Below are positions 1-7,073 of a stretch of DNA of 26,663 nucleotides, piece after piece. Under the pieces are notes generated by a model. That model was not told where the DNA came from. It saw nothing but the letters and a program-made list of their open reading frames with translations, and did not search any database. The stretch spans positions 1 through 26,663 of the forward strand of contig CALCHR010000143.1 of NCBI GenBank assembly GCA_937901185.1. The letters are read 5' to 3'. Within the stretch, counting starts at the first letter, position 1, and every line of letters starts with the position of its first letter. Source of the DNA: an uncultured Bacteroidales bacterium (GTDB lineage: Bacteria; Bacteroidota; Bacteroidia; Bacteroidales; Bacteroidaceae). A program made the position numbers and the translations under genes.

Positions 1-58
1 ACTACTAAGAAAAATTTGGTAACTACTAAGAACGCGAAAGTAACTACTAAGAAAATGT
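1..58 (+). repeat. 21-bp unit array, copy A (head lies outside window)
   Basis: Three units with ACTACTAAG starting at 1, 22 and 43, an exact 21-bp period. The core is ACTACTAAGAA, and the second unit carries the variant tail ending AACGCGAAA that also occurs in copy D. The conserved head found in the other copies would lie left of the window edge. The array sits upstream of the thiE promoter and riboswitch, outside any gene. Function is unknown. Confidence 0.85.
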
Positions 59-114
59 TTTTGCTTAGAGGGATTTTCAAGGGGGAAGAAACGAGTGGTG
101 GTTCGCGGCTAAAA

Positions 115-139
115 ATAGCATAGTAAAGGCCTAGTGAAA
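115..139 (-). repeat. Isolated degenerate unit related to the 21-bp arrays
   Basis: The stretch around TAGTAAAGGCCTAGT (121-135) is the reverse complement of the third-unit sequence in copy E near 20910-20924. It looks like a stray or decayed unit of the same family, in opposite orientation to copy A and about 60 bp from it. It lies just before the thiE promoter. Confidence 0.5.
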
Positions 140-178
140 AAATTATGCAGAAGAGAAAGGGTTGTAAAATATTTTTCC

Positions 179-186
179 TACATTTG
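179..186 (+). promoter_or_regulatory. Candidate -7 box of the thiE-thiC operon
   Basis: TACATTTG matches the Bacteroidota -7 consensus TAnnTTTG. A start a few bases downstream would place the 5' end just before the riboswitch aptamer, as expected. A TTG at 162-164 is closer than the usual -33 spacing, so the upstream element is uncertain. Confidence 0.55.
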
Positions 187-195
187 CAACATAAA

Positions 196-272
196 GTTGG
201 GGTGCATGTGTGCTTGCATGTGCTGAGATAATACCCATAGAACCTGCAACGGGTAATGCCGGCGAAGGGATA
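196..272 (+). promoter_or_regulatory. TPP riboswitch (THI element)
   Basis: The conserved landmarks of the thiamine-pyrophosphate aptamer are visible in order: GGGGTGC at 199-205, GCTGAGA at 222-228, ATACCC at 231-236, AACCTG at 241-246, and CGGGTAATGCCGGCGAAGGG at 250-269. It lies directly upstream of thiE and thiC. When TPP binds, expression of the biosynthetic genes is expected to fall. I see no convincing hairpin-plus-U-run terminator in the 117 bases between aptamer and thiE. A weak pairing of GGGGA (315-319) with TCCCC (342-346) is the only candidate, so the expression platform is unresolved. Confidence 0.95.
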
Positions 273-389
273 CTTTATTAAAACCAAATCTGAAATTCTC
301 AAAAAACGCTACGAGGGGATAAATGTCTGCTCACTAGCCTCTCCCCGTTCCTGGATTTTGATATTGCTACCATTCAAAAAATCTTCATT

Positions 390-1013
390 ATGGTTCCCAT
401 TCAGTTTATCACCCATTTCACAGAAAAAATCTCTTACGAAGAGAGCGCCCTTCTGGCCTTACGGGGCGGATGTCGCTGGATTCAACTTAGAGCCAAAGAG
501 ATGCCGCTCCACGAGCTGGAGCCTCTGGCCCTTCGCTTACAAGAAGCATGCAAGGCCCATGAAGCCACGTTTATCATTGACGACCATGTTGAGTTAGCCC
601 AAAAGATACATGCAGACGGTGTGCACCTTGGGCTTATGGATATGCCCATCAGCGAGGCTCGAAAAATTCTCGGCGAGGAGTTTATCATCGGAGGCACAGC
701 CAACTCCATTGAAGATGTCCGGAAAATAGCTGCTTCAGGAGGCGACTACATAGGATGCGGTCCGTTCAGATTTACGGGCACCAAGAAAAATCTATCTCCC
801 ATCCTTGGCTTTGAAGGATATAAAGAAATTATTCTAGCCATGCGCCAAGAAGGAATACGCTTGCCAATATGTGCCATTGGTGGTATTGAGCTTGAAGATG
901 TGGCCCAACTTTTAGCCATTGGCGTAGATGGAATCGCCGTGAGTGGTAGCATTTTACGAGCAGATAATCCGGAAGAAGCCATGCAGGCCTTTATCCATGC
1001 TGACACAATATAA
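390..1013 (+). CDS. thiE: Thiamine-phosphate synthase ThiE
   Basis: ThiE couples hydroxymethylpyrimidine diphosphate with thiazole phosphate to give thiamine phosphate in the cytoplasm. The 207 residues are normal family length for a TIM barrel. Visible signatures are IQLRAKE near residue 31 (diphosphate contact), DDHVELA followed by DGVHLG, GCGPFRFTGTKKN in the phosphate and oxazole region, CAIGGI, and the C-terminal GVDGIAVSGSIL phosphate loop. The frame is open upstream but offers no better start, and MVPIQFITHF fits the expected first strand. It is 30 bp from thiC under the same TPP riboswitch. The related paralogue TenI is possible but less likely, because the pyrimidine and diphosphate-contact motifs are retained. 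Confidence 0.93.
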   Translation: MVPIQFITHFTEKISYEESALLALRGGCRWIQLRAKEMPLHELEPLALRLQEACKAHEATFIIDDHVELAQKIHADGVHLGLMDMPISEARKILGEEFIIGGTANSIEDVRKIAASGGDYIGCGPFRFTGTKKNLSPILGFEGYKEIILAMRQEGIRLPICAIGGIELEDVAQLLAIGVDGIAVSGSILRADNPEEAMQAFIHADTI

Positions 1014-1043
1014 TATATATATATACCAAGAAAAGTAAACGCA

Positions 1044-2741
1044 ATGAACACGAGTAACAAAATAGAATATCCCAACAGCGAGAAGGTTTATCTCAATGGC
1101 AATCTCTACCCCACTCTGCGCATTGGTATGCGCAAAGTCAGATTATGCCCCACAGTAAAGAAAGAAGAGAACGGAGAGATGACAATGACAGAAAATGAGC
1201 CGGTCCTGCTTTACGAAACCAGCGGTGCTTACAGCGATTCCAACATAGAGACAAACATCTACGAAGGCTTACCCAGACTGAGAGCTACCTGGAATAGCCC
1301 TGCTGAGGTAGAGCAACTGGAAGAATTTTCTTCAAACTACACCAAGGAGCGTTTGGTTGCTGAAGATGCAAAGCAAGTTCGCTTTCCTAAAACCCACCTT
1401 CCCCTTCGTGCTAAGGGTGGCAAGAAAATCACCCAAATGGCTCTGGCCAGACAAGGCATCATCACACCGGAAATGGAATATGTGTGTATCCGAGAGAACA
1501 TGAACTGCCAAGAAATGGGTATCTCCACACACATCACCCCTGAATTTGTCAGAGAGGAAGTGGCCGCAGGACGCGCTGTTATCCCGGCAAACATCAATCA
1601 CCCGGAGGCCGAGCCGATGATTATAGGCGAACGGTTCTTGGTTAAGATAAACACCAACATAGGAAACTCTCCTACTTCTTCTTCCGTGGAGGACGAAATA
1701 GAAAAAGCCATCTGGAGCTGCAAATGGGGCGGGGACACCATTATGGACCTTTCCACCGGAAAGAATATCCATGAGACGCGCGAGTGGATTATCAGAAACT
1801 CCCCAGTGCCTGTGGGCACCGTACCACTCTACCAAGCCATCGAAAAGGTAAACGGCGCTATAGAAAAACTCTCTTGGGAACTTTTTAAGGATACCTTGAT
1901 AGAGCAATGCGAACAAGGCGTCGACTACTTCACCATCCACTGCGGCATACGAAAGAAAGACATCCACCTATCACAAAACAGACTGACAGGTATTGTAAGC
2001 CGAGGAGGGTCCATCATGGCAAAATGGTGCATGGCCAACAATAAAGAGAATTTCCTATACGAACACTTCGAAGACATCTGTGACATCTGTGCCCAATACG
2101 ACGTGGCCTTATCTTTGGGCGACGGTATGCGTCCCGGCTCAATCAAAGACGCCAATGACAGAGCACAGTTTGCCGAACTCCGCACCATTGGTGAACTCAT
2201 AGAGAAAGCTCAGGCTAAAGACGTACAAGCCTTTGTGGAAGGCCCCGGACATGTGCCAATGCAAAAAATCAAGGAGAACATGGACTTACAAAAGGCTGTC
2301 TGCCACGGCGCACCTTTCTATACCCTCGGCCCTATCGTAACAGACATCGCACCAGGATACGACCATATCACATCTGCTATTGGCGCAGCTCAAATAGCCC
2401 AATTAGGCACAGCCATGATTTGCTATGTGACACCAAAAGAGCATCTGGCACTTCCCAACAAAGAAGATGTGCGAGAAGGTGTGGTCACCTATAAAATAGC
2501 AGCACACGCAGCCGACTTAAGCAAAAACCACCCCGGCGCACAACTAAGAGACAATGCCCTATCAAAAGCTCGTTATGAGTTTCGTTGGAAAGACCAGTTC
2601 TGCCTTAGTCTTGACCCGGAAAAAGCACAAAGTTACTACTTAAACGGAGGCCATGCCGACAAAGACTATTGCACCATGTGTGGCCCACACTTTTGCGCCA
2701 TGCGTATCTCGCATAGCATAAAAGAGTGCAAAGATTTCTAG
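1044..2741 (+). CDS. thiC: Phosphomethylpyrimidine synthase ThiC (radical SAM)
   Basis: ThiC rearranges aminoimidazole ribonucleotide to hydroxymethylpyrimidine phosphate using a [4Fe-4S] cluster and S-adenosylmethionine. The 565 residues contain the typical central barrel (GGDTIMDLSTG, GTVPLYQA, DYFTIHCGI, LGDGMRPGS, EGPGHVP, LGPIVTDIAPGYDHI). The C-terminal CX2CX4C motif CTMCGPHFC begins at residue 543 and ligates the cluster. It follows thiE in a two-gene operon and ends just before an intrinsic terminator. The thiazole genes (thiS, thiG, thiH) and the kinase thiD are not in the window and must lie elsewhere if the pathway is complete. Confidence 0.98.
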   Translation: MNTSNKIEYPNSEKVYLNGNLYPTLRIGMRKVRLCPTVKKEENGEMTMTENEPVLLYETSGAYSDSNIETNIYEGLPRLRATWNSPAEVEQLEEFSSNYTKERLVAEDAKQVRFPKTHLPLRAKGGKKITQMALARQGIITPEMEYVCIRENMNCQEMGISTHITPEFVREEVAAGRAVIPANINHPEAEPMIIGERFLVKINTNIGNSPTSSSVEDEIEKAIWSCKWGGDTIMDLSTGKNIHETREWIIRNSPVPVGTVPLYQAIEKVNGAIEKLSWELFKDTLIEQCEQGVDYFTIHCGIRKKDIHLSQNRLTGIVSRGGSIMAKWCMANNKENFLYEHFEDICDICAQYDVALSLGDGMRPGSIKDANDRAQFAELRTIGELIEKAQAKDVQAFVEGPGHVPMQKIKENMDLQKAVCHGAPFYTLGPIVTDIAPGYDHITSAIGAAQIAQLGTAMICYVTPKEHLALPNKEDVREGVVTYKIAAHAADLSKNHPGAQLRDNALSKARYEFRWKDQFCLSLDPEKAQSYYLNGGHADKDYCTMCGPHFCAMRISHSIKECKDF

Positions 2742-2765
2742 CAAAGTATATAAGAAAGAACAAGT

Positions 2766-2800
2766 TTGGGCCATAGTCTGAGATTATGGCCCAATTTTTA
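2766..2800 (+). terminator. Intrinsic terminator of thiE-thiC
   Basis: A perfect 10-bp stem pairs 2766-2775 (TTGGGCCATA) with 2785-2794, with a 9-base loop, followed by TTTTTA. It begins 24 bp after the thiC stop codon. Confidence 0.9.
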
Positions 2801-2972
2801 TTATGTATTTTCTAAGAACTCTAATAGTTTCTTAAACATTAAAAAATCCTTATTGCAGCAAGCGGCGATATCACATAGAAATAATCGTGGTAACCATCCA
2901 AAGATTATACAACCTTACAAATATATAATTGAGTATATAGAGAGTAGAATATCATCTTGAATATAATCTTAG
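2801..2972. other. Intergenic stretch with no recognised feature
   Basis: AT-rich sequence between the thiC terminator and repeat copy B. The only open frame across it starts inside the terminator hairpin and has no protein-like features. I see no RNA gene here. Confidence 0.5.
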
Positions 2973-2973
2973 A

Positions 2974-3102
2974 TTTTCTTAGAACTTACCTAGATAAATC
3001 TAGTAAACTACAAAATTTTCTTTGTAAACTCCGAGTTTTCCCTAGTAAACTCCGAAGAAATTTGCAGAAATGGGCATTGAAAACTAACAATTTACACAAA
3101 GG
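2974..3102 (-). repeat. 21-bp unit array, copy B, with head
   Basis: This is the only complete copy in reverse orientation. Read on the minus strand, a head of about 51 bp (3102-3052, containing TTTTCAATGCCCATTTCTG) leads into units whose GTAAAC (plus-strand reading) falls at 3045, 3024 and 3003, an exact 21-bp period. A more degenerate fourth unit lies around 2974-2990. Units are of the AGTT type (CGGAGTTTACTAGG), as in copy E. It lies between the convergent thiC and rplT operons. Confidence 0.8.
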
Positions 3103-3155
3103 TTGTTTGATATAGATTTTAGCGAGCTACACTTGTTATCCTATCTTCTTCAAAA

Positions 3156-3191
3156 CAAAAAAAAGAGAGTATGCTCAGCATACTCTCTTTT
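3156..3191 (-). terminator. Intrinsic terminator of thrS-infC-rpmI-rplT
   Basis: A perfect 14-bp stem pairs 3161-3174 with 3178-3191 around a TCA loop. On the minus strand it is followed by a T run (the A run at 3157-3164 on plus). It lies 23 bp past the rplT stop codon. The A/T ends of the stem might also allow weak termination from the plus strand. Confidence 0.92.
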
Positions 3192-3213
3192 ACTTATTCT
3201 TTATAAGTAGTAT

Positions 3214-3558
3214 TTACTTTACTTTCTCTACAATAGCTTTGAAAGCCTGGGGATTGTTAACTGCAAGGTCGGCCAACACTTTACGGTTGATTTCGATTCC
3301 AGCCTTATGCAAATTACCCATCAATTGAGAATAAGACATACCTTCCAAACGAGCAGCAGCATTGATACGCTGAATCCACAAAGCGCGGAAGTTACGTTTT
3401 TTATTGCGACGGTCACGGAATGCATAGGTCAAACCCTTTTCCCATGTATTCTTGGCTACGGTCCACACATTCTTGCGAGCACCATAGTAACCGCGTGTAA
3501 GTTTCAAAATTCTTTTTCTCTTTGCTCTTGAAGCAACATGATTTACTGATCTTGGCAT
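3214..3558 (-). CDS. rplT: 50S ribosomal protein L20
   Basis: L20 binds 23S rRNA early in large-subunit assembly. The 114 residues are normal length. The sequence is typical: basic N-terminus MPRSVNHVASRAKRKRIL, then GYYGARKNVW, TYAFRDRRNKKRNFR, LWIQRINAA and GMSYSQLMGNLHKAGIEINR. It is the last gene of thrS-infC-rpmI-rplT, 95 bp after rpmI. In other bacteria L20 represses its own operon by binding the leader mRNA; I cannot identify such a site here. Confidence 0.98.
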   Translation of the reverse strand: MPRSVNHVASRAKRKRILKLTRGYYGARKNVWTVAKNTWEKGLTYAFRDRRNKKRNFRALWIQRINAAARLEGMSYSQLMGNLHKAGIEINRKVLADLAVNNPQAFKAIVEKVK

Positions 3559-3653
3559 AGTTTTTTTCTTTTTGGTTGTTAGCGCCGTTACTAAAGAACG
3601 AACTTGATGCTAAACATCCGGTTAAACTTTTTGTTCTAGATTAAGAAATTTAT

Positions 3654-3851
3654 TTATCGGAGGCAGAGGAGTTCGCGAACCTGCTTCACGTTTGTAGAAT
3701 CTACAAGACCTACATGCACCAAGTTACGCTTTTGCTTCTTTGTCTTCTTAGTCAAAATATGACTATGATAAGCATGTTTTCTCTTAATCTTACCCGTTCC
3801 GGTAAGGGTGAACCTTTTTTTCGCACCGGAATTAGTTTTTACTTTTGGCAT
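3654..3851 (-). CDS. rpmI: 50S ribosomal protein L35
   Basis: Small, very basic large-subunit protein of 65 residues, the usual size. The opening MPKVKTNSGAKKRFTLTGTG and the KRKHAYHSHILTKKTKKQKR stretch are characteristic. It sits between infC (71 bp upstream) and rplT (95 bp downstream), the conserved order. Confidence 0.98.
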   Translation of the reverse strand: MPKVKTNSGAKKRFTLTGTGKIKRKHAYHSHILTKKTKKQKRNLVHVGLVDSTNVKQVRELLCLR

Positions 3852-3922
3852 TTTCTTTTGTTTTTGGGGTTATTAAATATTTGCGGCTACGTGAGATACC
3901 AAACGCAGACGCGCTTCTTTCC

Positions 3923-4570
3923 TTAAAAATCTTCTCCTTCTACTCGCGGACCTTTATATTCTTTAGGAGCCTTTGTTTTAGGAGCTACTTTTACTTTTTC
4001 TGTGAAATCGTCGGAGCTGACTTCTTCTTGTTTTTTGGCGGCCTGAGCTGTTTTCTTAGGAGCAATAAAAAGAATCATACGCTTTCCTTCCAGCACCGGC
4101 ATTTGCTCTACCTTTCCATACTCCTCAAGGTCGTTTGCAAAACGTAACAACAACACTTCACCTTGTTCCTTGAAAAGAATACTTCTACCACGGAAGAACA
4201 CATAGGCCTTTACTTTGTCTCCTTCAGAGAGAAACTCCTTAGCATGCTTCAACTTAAAATTATAATCATGCTCATCGGTTTGCGGACCGAAACGGATTTC
4301 CTTAACTTCGATTTTAACTTGCTTTGCTTTCAGTTCCTTCTGGCGCTTTTTCTGCTGATAGAGGAACTTTGAATAGTCAATTAATCTGCAAACCGGCGGT
4401 ACAGCATTCGGAGAAATCTCTACAAGATCCAGGCCTTCCTTTTCTGCTAATTGCAGGGCCTTTTGTATCGGCATGACAGCCGATTCAATCTCGTCACCTA
4501 CAATTCTTACCTCTTTAGACCGTATTTGGTCATTCACTCGGTACTGGAGTTTCATTTTATCGTTCTTCAT
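3923..4570 (-). CDS. infC: Translation initiation factor IF-3
   Basis: IF-3 binds the 30S subunit, blocks premature 50S joining and checks the start codon. The 215 residues show the N-domain (QYRVNDQIRSKEVRIVGD, DLVEISPNAVPPVCRLIDY), the lysine-rich linker (KFLYQQKKRQKELKAKQ) and the C-domain (KEIRFGPQTDEHDYNFKLKH, DKVKAYVFFRGR). After the C-domain there is a charged, lysine/glutamate-rich tail of about 40 residues not present in the shorter E. coli protein. The start is ATG, with an in-frame TAA a few codons upstream, so the unusual AUU start known from enterobacteria is not used. It begins 63 bp after thrS. Confidence 0.97.
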   Translation of the reverse strand: MKNDKMKLQYRVNDQIRSKEVRIVGDEIESAVMPIQKALQLAEKEGLDLVEISPNAVPPVCRLIDYSKFLYQQKKRQKELKAKQVKIEVKEIRFGPQTDEHDYNFKLKHAKEFLSEGDKVKAYVFFRGRSILFKEQGEVLLLRFANDLEEYGKVEQMPVLEGKRMILFIAPKKTAQAAKKQEEVSSDDFTEKVKVAPKTKAPKEYKGPRVEGEDF

Positions 4571-4633
4571 CCAAGAATTCTGAATCTTATTTTACAGATT
4601 GTATTGAACTATTTTTTCAAATCGGCTGCAAAG

Positions 4634-6577
4634 TTAATAGTTTTTTGTCATTTCAGCGACCTCATCGTTAATTTTCTTTGCAAAATCAAGTATTTTCATA
4701 CTTCCTTGGTCGCCTTGTCCTTGTTTTCTTACAGATACAAGACCTTCTTGAGCTTCTTTTTCTCCGACAACGAGCAAGTATGGGATATGCTTCATCTCAT
4801 TGTCGCGGATTTTACGACCAATCTTTTCGCTACGCTCATCAACTATGGCACGCACATCGTTTTCTTCTAATTGCTTACGAACCTCGTGTGCGTAATCATT
4901 GAACTTATCTGAGATAGGAAGTATAGCTACTTGGTCCGGCATAAGCCACAAGGGGAAATGACCGGCTGTGTGTTCAATCAGCACTGCTACGAAACGCTCC
5001 ATAGAACCAAATGGCGCACGGTGAATCATTACCGGACGATGTTTCTGGTTGTCGGCACCGGTATACTCCAATTGGAAACGCTCCGGCAGATTGTAGTCAA
5101 CCTGAATGGTACCCAATTGCCAACGGCGTCCCAAAGCATCTTTCACCATGAAGTCGAGTTTAGGTCCATAGAAAGCAGCTTCTCCGTATTCAATAACTGC
5201 GGGCAGACCTTTTTCCTGGCAGGCTTCGATGATAGACTGTTCTGCTTTTTCCCAGTTCTCTTCTGAACCGATATATTTTTCTCTGTTTACCTTGTCACGC
5301 AATGAAATCTGAGCTTCAAACTTATCAAACTTCAAGGCCTTAAAGATAATCATAATGATGTCCATAACGCGGAGGAACTCTTCCTTCACTTGGTCTGGAC
5401 GACAGAAAATGTGGGCATCGTCTTGGGTAAATCCTCTCACACGAGTCAGACCATGCAACTCTCCACTCTGCTCATAGCGATACACTGTACCAAACTCGGC
5501 AAGGCGCAAAGGCAGATCCTTATATGAGCGAGGCTTCCATGAATAAATAGCACAGTGGTGCGGACAGTTCATGGGCTTGAGCATATATTCTTCTCCTTCT
5601 TCCGGAGTGTGAATAGGCTGGAAACTATCTTTTCCATACTTTGCGTAGTGGCCAGATGTTACATACAAGTTCTTAGAACCGATATGCGGAGTCATCACTT
5701 GCTGATAGCCAAAACGCTTTTGAATAACCTTCAAGAAGTCTTCCAGGCGAAGACGCAATGCTGTACCTTTGGGCAACCACATCGGGAGTCCTTTTCCTAC
5801 GAGTTCGGAGAACATAAAGAGCTCCATCTCCTTACCAATCTTACGATGGTCGCGGCGCTTAGCTTCCTCCAACATTTCCAAATACTCATCGAGCATCTTT
5901 TTCTTGGGGAAAGAGATACCGTATACACGAGTCATCTGCGGACGTTTTTCATCACCACGCCAATAGGCTGAGCTGACAGACATTACTTTTACGGCCTTGA
6001 TAGGAGCTGTAGAAAGCAAGTGCGGTCCACGACACAAGTCGGTATATGCGCCTTGAGTGTAGGTTGTGATTTTACCATCCTCGAGTTCTTCTATCAACTC
6101 ATTTTTGTAGGTTTGTCCGCGCTCTCCAAAGAAAGTAATGGCATCTGCCTTTGATATTTCAGAACGTACAAGTGCTTCTTTCTTCTGAACGAGCTCTTGC
6201 ATTTTCTTTTCGATCTTCGCAAAGTCTTCTTCGCGTATCACCACTCCGGCTGGGGGCATCACGTCATAGTAGAATCCGTTTTCAATGGCCGGACCAATAC
6301 CAAATTGTGTGCCGGGCCAGAGTTCTTGCATAGCCTCAGCCATCAAGTGGGCTGAAGTATGCCAGAAAGCATGTTTACCTTCTTCATCGTCCCACTTAAA
6401 CAATTGTATCTTCGCATCAGAAGTGATAGGACGGTTCAGTTCTACAATTTCTCCGTCTACACCACAAGCCAATACATCTTGAGCCAGGCGCTGAGAAATA
6501 CTTTCGGCTATTTGTAACCCCGTGATTCCGTTTTCGTATTCACGGACCGAATTATCTGGGAATGTAATTTTTACCAT
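4634..6577 (-). CDS. thrS: Threonine-tRNA ligase
   Basis: Class II synthetase that charges tRNA-Thr and edits mischarged serine. I place the start at the ATG at 6577 (MVKITFPDNS, 647 residues). The longer frame from 6604 would begin inside the likely promoter and adds residues not typical of the family. Domains in order: TGS (1-60), editing domain with HTSAHLM (H73, H77) and DLCRGPH (C182, H186), catalytic core with MNCPHHC (zinc ligand C338) and DDAH (H389), the motif 2 to 3 region with HRAPFGSMERF, and an anticodon-binding C-terminus. First gene of the thrS-infC-rpmI-rplT operon. Confidence 0.98.
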   Translation of the reverse strand: MVKITFPDNSVREYENGITGLQIAESISQRLAQDVLACGVDGEIVELNRPITSDAKIQLFKWDDEEGKHAFWHTSAHLMAEAMQELWPGTQFGIGPAIENGFYYDVMPPAGVVIREEDFAKIEKKMQELVQKKEALVRSEISKADAITFFGERGQTYKNELIEELEDGKITTYTQGAYTDLCRGPHLLSTAPIKAVKVMSVSSAYWRGDEKRPQMTRVYGISFPKKKMLDEYLEMLEEAKRRDHRKIGKEMELFMFSELVGKGLPMWLPKGTALRLRLEDFLKVIQKRFGYQQVMTPHIGSKNLYVTSGHYAKYGKDSFQPIHTPEEGEEYMLKPMNCPHHCAIYSWKPRSYKDLPLRLAEFGTVYRYEQSGELHGLTRVRGFTQDDAHIFCRPDQVKEEFLRVMDIIMIIFKALKFDKFEAQISLRDKVNREKYIGSEENWEKAEQSIIEACQEKGLPAVIEYGEAAFYGPKLDFMVKDALGRRWQLGTIQVDYNLPERFQLEYTGADNQKHRPVMIHRAPFGSMERFVAVLIEHTAGHFPLWLMPDQVAILPISDKFNDYAHEVRKQLEENDVRAIVDERSEKIGRKIRDNEMKHIPYLLVVGEKEAQEGLVSVRKQGQGDQGSMKILDFAKKINDEVAEMTKNY

Positions 6578-6601
6578 AATGTTGTTTTCTAAAATTGCGG
6601 G

Positions 6602-6609
6602 CAAAGATA
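6602..6609 (-). promoter_or_regulatory. Candidate -7 box for the thrS operon
   Basis: On the minus strand TATCTTTG matches TAnnTTTG. A start a few bases downstream leaves a short leader before the ATG at 6577 and supports that start over the one at 6604. No clear -33 element is seen at the usual distance. Confidence 0.5.
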
Positions 6610-7073
6610 GCTATTTTTTATTAAGTTATGAATATATTTTAAGAAAAACATGTGTTTTATGCAGGGACAGTAGTTATTTTACAGATTTAGTTTCTTTGAA
6701 ATTCTTACATACATTAGAATCAGCCCTTCTCCCACCCTTTTCTATCTTTGTTTCTTTACAACTGGCTGTATCACCTTCTCGGTGGTTGAACGGTATAAGA
6801 ATGTATGCCTTTATTGAGAAGGGTTCTTATAGTATATAATATATGTGTAAACCCGTATCGGATTTATAAAACAATCCTATCTTATTTTCAGTACACCTTA
6901 TTTTCAAAAAGTTTCAAGCGCTTGAAACTCTAGTTTCAACTGATGAAATTTTAGTGTCTAGCGCTTGAAACTTTTCGCAGACAAAAGAAAAAATAATTTC
7001 TAAGAGGCCGGCAATGAATATAAGGTTTACTGAAAGAAACAGATGGGTGGAGAAGATCTACAAAAGGATGAGG
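6605..7073. other. 469-bp gap between thrS and the helicase gene
   Basis: Both flanking genes are on the minus strand. Apart from the thrS -7 box and the palindromic element near 6910-6972, I see no gene. A separated 8-bp inverted pair, CCCTTCTC (6724-6731) and GAGAAGGG (6816-6823), could form a long-loop hairpin but is not convincing. None of the 21-bp arrays occur here. Confidence 0.5.
6910..6972. repeat. Palindromic element with AGTTTCAAGCGCTTGAAACT
   Basis: A perfect 20-bp palindrome at 6910-6929 is followed by a smaller inverted repeat (AGTTTCA at 6932-6938 with TGAAATT at 6944-6950). A second copy of the right half (GCGCTTGAAACT) lies at 6961-6972. The last copy can also pair with the left arm of the palindrome, giving alternative folds. 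It lies downstream of the helicase gene, where a terminator or mRNA-end structure would be expected, but no T run follows on the minus strand. It could be a protein-binding palindrome or a dispersed intergenic repeat. Confidence 0.7.

Noticed and set aside
2766..2960. Small open frame of 64 codons after thiC
   Set aside because: It starts within the terminator hairpin and has no protein-like composition or family resemblance.
6578..6604. Nine-residue N-terminal extension of ThrS from the ATG at 6604
   Set aside because: That start overlaps the TATCTTTG promoter box, and the family begins at the MVKITFPD position.
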